Source: an uncultured Paraprevotella sp. (lineage in GTDB: Bacteria > Bacteroidota > Bacteroidia > Bacteroidales > Bacteroidaceae). From it: a stretch of DNA of 7,298 nt. Below, piece by piece: positions 5,321 through 7,298 of the stretch (position 1 is the stretch's first letter; each line of letters opens with the position of its first letter). The DNA lies in contig CAAFWT010000075.1 of NCBI GenBank assembly GCA_900766785.1, positions 1 to 7,298 of the forward strand, read 5' to 3'. Both the position numbers and the translations under genes were made by a program. Under the pieces are notes generated by a model. That model worked only from the letters and a program-made list of their open reading frames with translations, was not told where the DNA came from and ran no database searches.

Positions 5321-7297
5321 CTACTTGATGACTATGATGCGTGTGACAATGGCATTCTTGCCCTGGGCATTGTTTGCCACCACATGATACACACCAGATG
5401 CCACCCTGCGTCCGCGCTTGTTGCATCCGTTCCATGTGAAGGTGCCACCGGATGAAGTCCCGCTCCATACCAGTTGTCCGCTGCTTGAGAGAATCTTTAC
5501 TTCAGCATCCATGGCCAGTCCACGCACGGCAATAGGCCCCGTGTAATCAGCAGTTACGGGATTAGGGAATACATTCACCTGGTCGGCATCCATCTTCTCC
5601 ACAGCCTCCGTGGCATCAGACATATAGCTGCACAATCCCTTGTCGGTGGCTATCATCACTCTGCCTGTGATGGGGTGTACGGCAATGGATTGAATGGTGT
5701 TGCTCAGAATGGGTGAATCGTCGGTGGTGAAGTGATGTATCATCTCCTGTCCGTCGGCGCTGATGAGATAGAGCCCATCGGAGTGTGTACCTATCCATTT
5801 GCGATTGGCACCGTCAATGGTGATGCAGTTGATGCTCACACCGCTGAGCAGATAATCGGCCAGTCCACTGCCGTCATTCCTGTTGATCTTCACCTGTTCG
5901 TAGTTGAAGCTGTTGTCAAAGAAGGTAGTGGGGTCTGGGATGAGAAACAGTCCGAGGTTTGTGCCCACCCATACTTGTCCGTTCAGGTCTTCTGCGATGC
6001 AGTAGAATTCATCAGGCTGGTAACTGGTATTATCCTGATTGATGATGTTATGGCGCAGGATATGCCGGTCGTCTGCCCTATTGTCGAGCGTACCATTGTA
6101 GTCCAGACAGAAGATGCCCGATTTGTCCAGGCGTCGGCTTACCATCATCACCAGTCCGCTGGAGTGCATCAGGTAGTCGTCGCAGAGTGATGCTTTGGCT
6201 ATCTCCTGATAATAGAGTGCCCGCCAGGCACCGTCGGCCTTGCGTATGCGTATGATGGTATCGGTCTGGCTGCATAGCATCCACAGGTTATGGTCCTGGT
6301 CATAGGACAGTCCGCTGCAGGAGACGAAGTTGTAATAGGAGGCATCGTTGGGCAGGATACTGCACAGAGGGGAGTTGTCGGAATGATAGATGCGTTCGAA
6401 CTTACCCTCTCGGTATTCGCACAGTCCCGAGCGATAGAGGCTGGCGAAGTGGTGTGTGGGGTCTTCCGGATCCTGCACCAGGTGTGTGGTGTTGTACATG
6501 CGGAAGTTGGTGTATCCCTCTGGTGCACTCTCCATTTCCTGGAAGTTGGTCCACTGTCCATCCTCCCAGTACATGGCCGTAGCGGGATAGTAGTCGGCAC
6601 CTACCGTATTGACGCCCCCTGCCACCAGCAGTCGGTCACCTTCCCAATGGATTCTGTAGAAGAGGTCACGCTGTGGACTGTTGGGACGGATGGGCCCTGC
6701 CGATGTTACAAACTTTCCCTCCTTGAGCGTATAAGCCAGCAATCCGTCGGTACCCTGGCTTACCCAGAATGTGCCGTTGTCATACGAAGCGTCGCTCCAA
6801 TGGTTGTCCTGCCTTACATAAGAGATCTTGTCGGGTGTCTGGCAATAATAGACCCAGCTGCTGTTGCCCCATACCAGGGTGCCTTCTGTAACGTGCATGT
6901 ATACGAAGCGTCCGTTAGAGAACTGTTCGGATGCCCCATCAGGGGAGATTCTGCACAGGCCAGTAGTGGTCTTTCCTATTATCTCGGAGCCCAGCGTTGC
7001 CAGTTGTGTGAATGCTTGTGATGAAATCTTTGTCCATCGGGACTTGTCCTGCAGATGGTCGGACAGGGAGCCCTTGTAGATTCCCTGTGCAGTGGCGGCA
7101 TAGATATATCCATCCAGTATGGCTGTCGACAGCACGTCCATATTGAGGATATAGGTATTGGCAAACACACCTTCCTTCATGTCCACCTCCACCACACCGA
7201 AGCTCATGGCCAGGTAAGCGGTATGTCCTTCCACACTGAGGCCGTTGAAGGTCTTGGATGACATGCTTTTGTCGCGCAAGGCAGAGAGATTCAGTAC
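5321..7297 (-). CDS. porZ: PorZ-like T9SS protein: beta-propellers plus C-terminal sorting domain (5' end outside window)
   Basis: The frame is open to the window edge (VLNLSAL upstream of a TTG at 7279), so this is the last ~658 residues and that TTG is not the start. PorZ proteins are near 780 residues, so about 120 are missing. PorZ is a surface protein of the type IX secretion system in the complex that clips sorting signals from cargo and attaches A-LPS. Similarity is recognised in the segment around SKTFNGLSVEGHTAYLAMSF and GVVEVDM, where PorZ has the same kind of blade, and in later blades of the form QVWVGTNLGLFLI, RKWIGTHSDGLYLI and RVMIATDKGLCSYM. The last ~85 residues are a type A sorting domain, from VNVFPNPV through WNG and GRRVASGVYHVVA to IIVIK (numbered from the TTG, about 568-652). 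If this is not PorZ itself, it is another two-component-regulator-propeller protein exported by T9SS. Its promoter is outside the window. Confidence 0.83.
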   Translation of the reverse strand, partial: VLNLSALRDKSMSSKTFNGLSVEGHTAYLAMSFGVVEVDMKEGVFANTYILNMDVLSTAILDGYIYAATAQGIYKGSLSDHLQDKSRWTKISSQAFTQLATLGSEIIGKTTTGLCRISPDGASEQFSNGRFVYMHVTEGTLVWGNSSWVYYCQTPDKISYVRQDNHWSDASYDNGTFWVSQGTDGLLAYTLKEGKFVTSAGPIRPNSPQRDLFYRIHWEGDRLLVAGGVNTVGADYYPATAMYWEDGQWTNFQEMESAPEGYTNFRMYNTTHLVQDPEDPTHHFASLYRSGLCEYREGKFERIYHSDNSPLCSILPNDASYYNFVSCSGLSYDQDHNLWMLCSQTDTIIRIRKADGAWRALYYQEIAKASLCDDYLMHSSGLVMMVSRRLDKSGIFCLDYNGTLDNRADDRHILRHNIINQDNTSYQPDEFYCIAEDLNGQVWVGTNLGLFLIPDPTTFFDNSFNYEQVKINRNDGSGLADYLLSGVSINCITIDGANRKWIGTHSDGLYLISADGQEMIHHFTTDDSPILSNTIQSIAVHPITGRVMIATDKGLCSYMSDATEAVEKMDADQVNVFPNPVTADYTGPIAVRGLAMDAEVKILSSSGQLVWSGTSSGGTFTWNGCNKRGRRVASGVYHVVANNAQGKNAIVTRIIVIK

Positions 7298-7298
7298 C

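Noticed and set aside
5204..5455. Small plus-strand gene starting near the TA/CG run
   Set aside because: Half of it is antisense to the conserved sorting domain of porZ, and the rest translates low-complexity sequence.
6290..7021. Long plus-strand reading frame of 243 codons inside porZ
   Set aside because: It lies wholly opposite a well-supported gene and shows no family resemblance. It is a by-product of codon usage on the other strand, as are the other plus-strand frames opposite the pump and adaptor.
7277..7279. TTG as start codon of the propeller gene
   Set aside because: The same frame stays open upstream to the window edge with plausible PorZ-like residues, and the protein would lack its signal peptide and first blades.

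Overview
The window looks like chromosomal DNA of a Bacteroidota bacterium. A Prevotellaceae/Porphyromonadaceae-type member of Bacteroidales is most likely. The evidence is a PorZ-like protein ending in a type IX secretion (T9SS) C-terminal sorting domain, a promoter of the Bacteroidota type (TTG, 20 bases, TAATTTTG), no Shine-Dalgarno sequence before the main start codon, and RND pump proteins of Bacteroides/Prevotella style. The genus assignment is inference. All recognisable genes read on the minus strand, and the window cuts genes at both ends.

Layout in transcription order, right to left. (1) 7297-5321: the 3' part, about 658 codons, of a porZ-like gene. It encodes beta-propeller blades and a C-terminal T9SS sorting domain, and the N-terminus lies beyond position 7298. 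(2) 5320-4425: about 900 bases without a credible gene. This stretch is rich in unusual sequence: an imperfect hairpin just after porZ, an alternating TA/CG run, G-rich blocks, a tandem array with an exact 23-bp period built on GGTCGACC, and an adjoining array of CGTTC units every 10-11 bp. A good sigma-ABfr-type promoter lies at its left end. (3) 4424-160: a tightly packed tripartite efflux operon. It has a lipoprotein periplasmic adaptor, then 3 nt later an RND inner-membrane pump of the HAE-1/AcrB type, then a 4-base ATGA overlap into the start of an outer-membrane channel lipoprotein gene. (4) That third gene breaks off after about 30 codons at a 70-bp almost perfect palindrome (1-70), whose first in-frame codons end in TAG.

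How the genes work together: adaptor and pump would form a proton-driven drug or small-molecule exporter, and the third gene should supply the outer-membrane channel. As written, that channel gene is broken, so the complex would need another TolC-like partner, unless the palindrome is an assembly fold-back at a contig end. PorZ belongs to a separate process, the attachment of T9SS cargo to A-LPS at the cell surface, and is separated from the pump operon by the repeat-rich gap.

The best candidates for something undescribed are the double repeat array at 4860-5087 and the palindrome that interrupts the channel gene. The protein-coding genes themselves are recognisable families.
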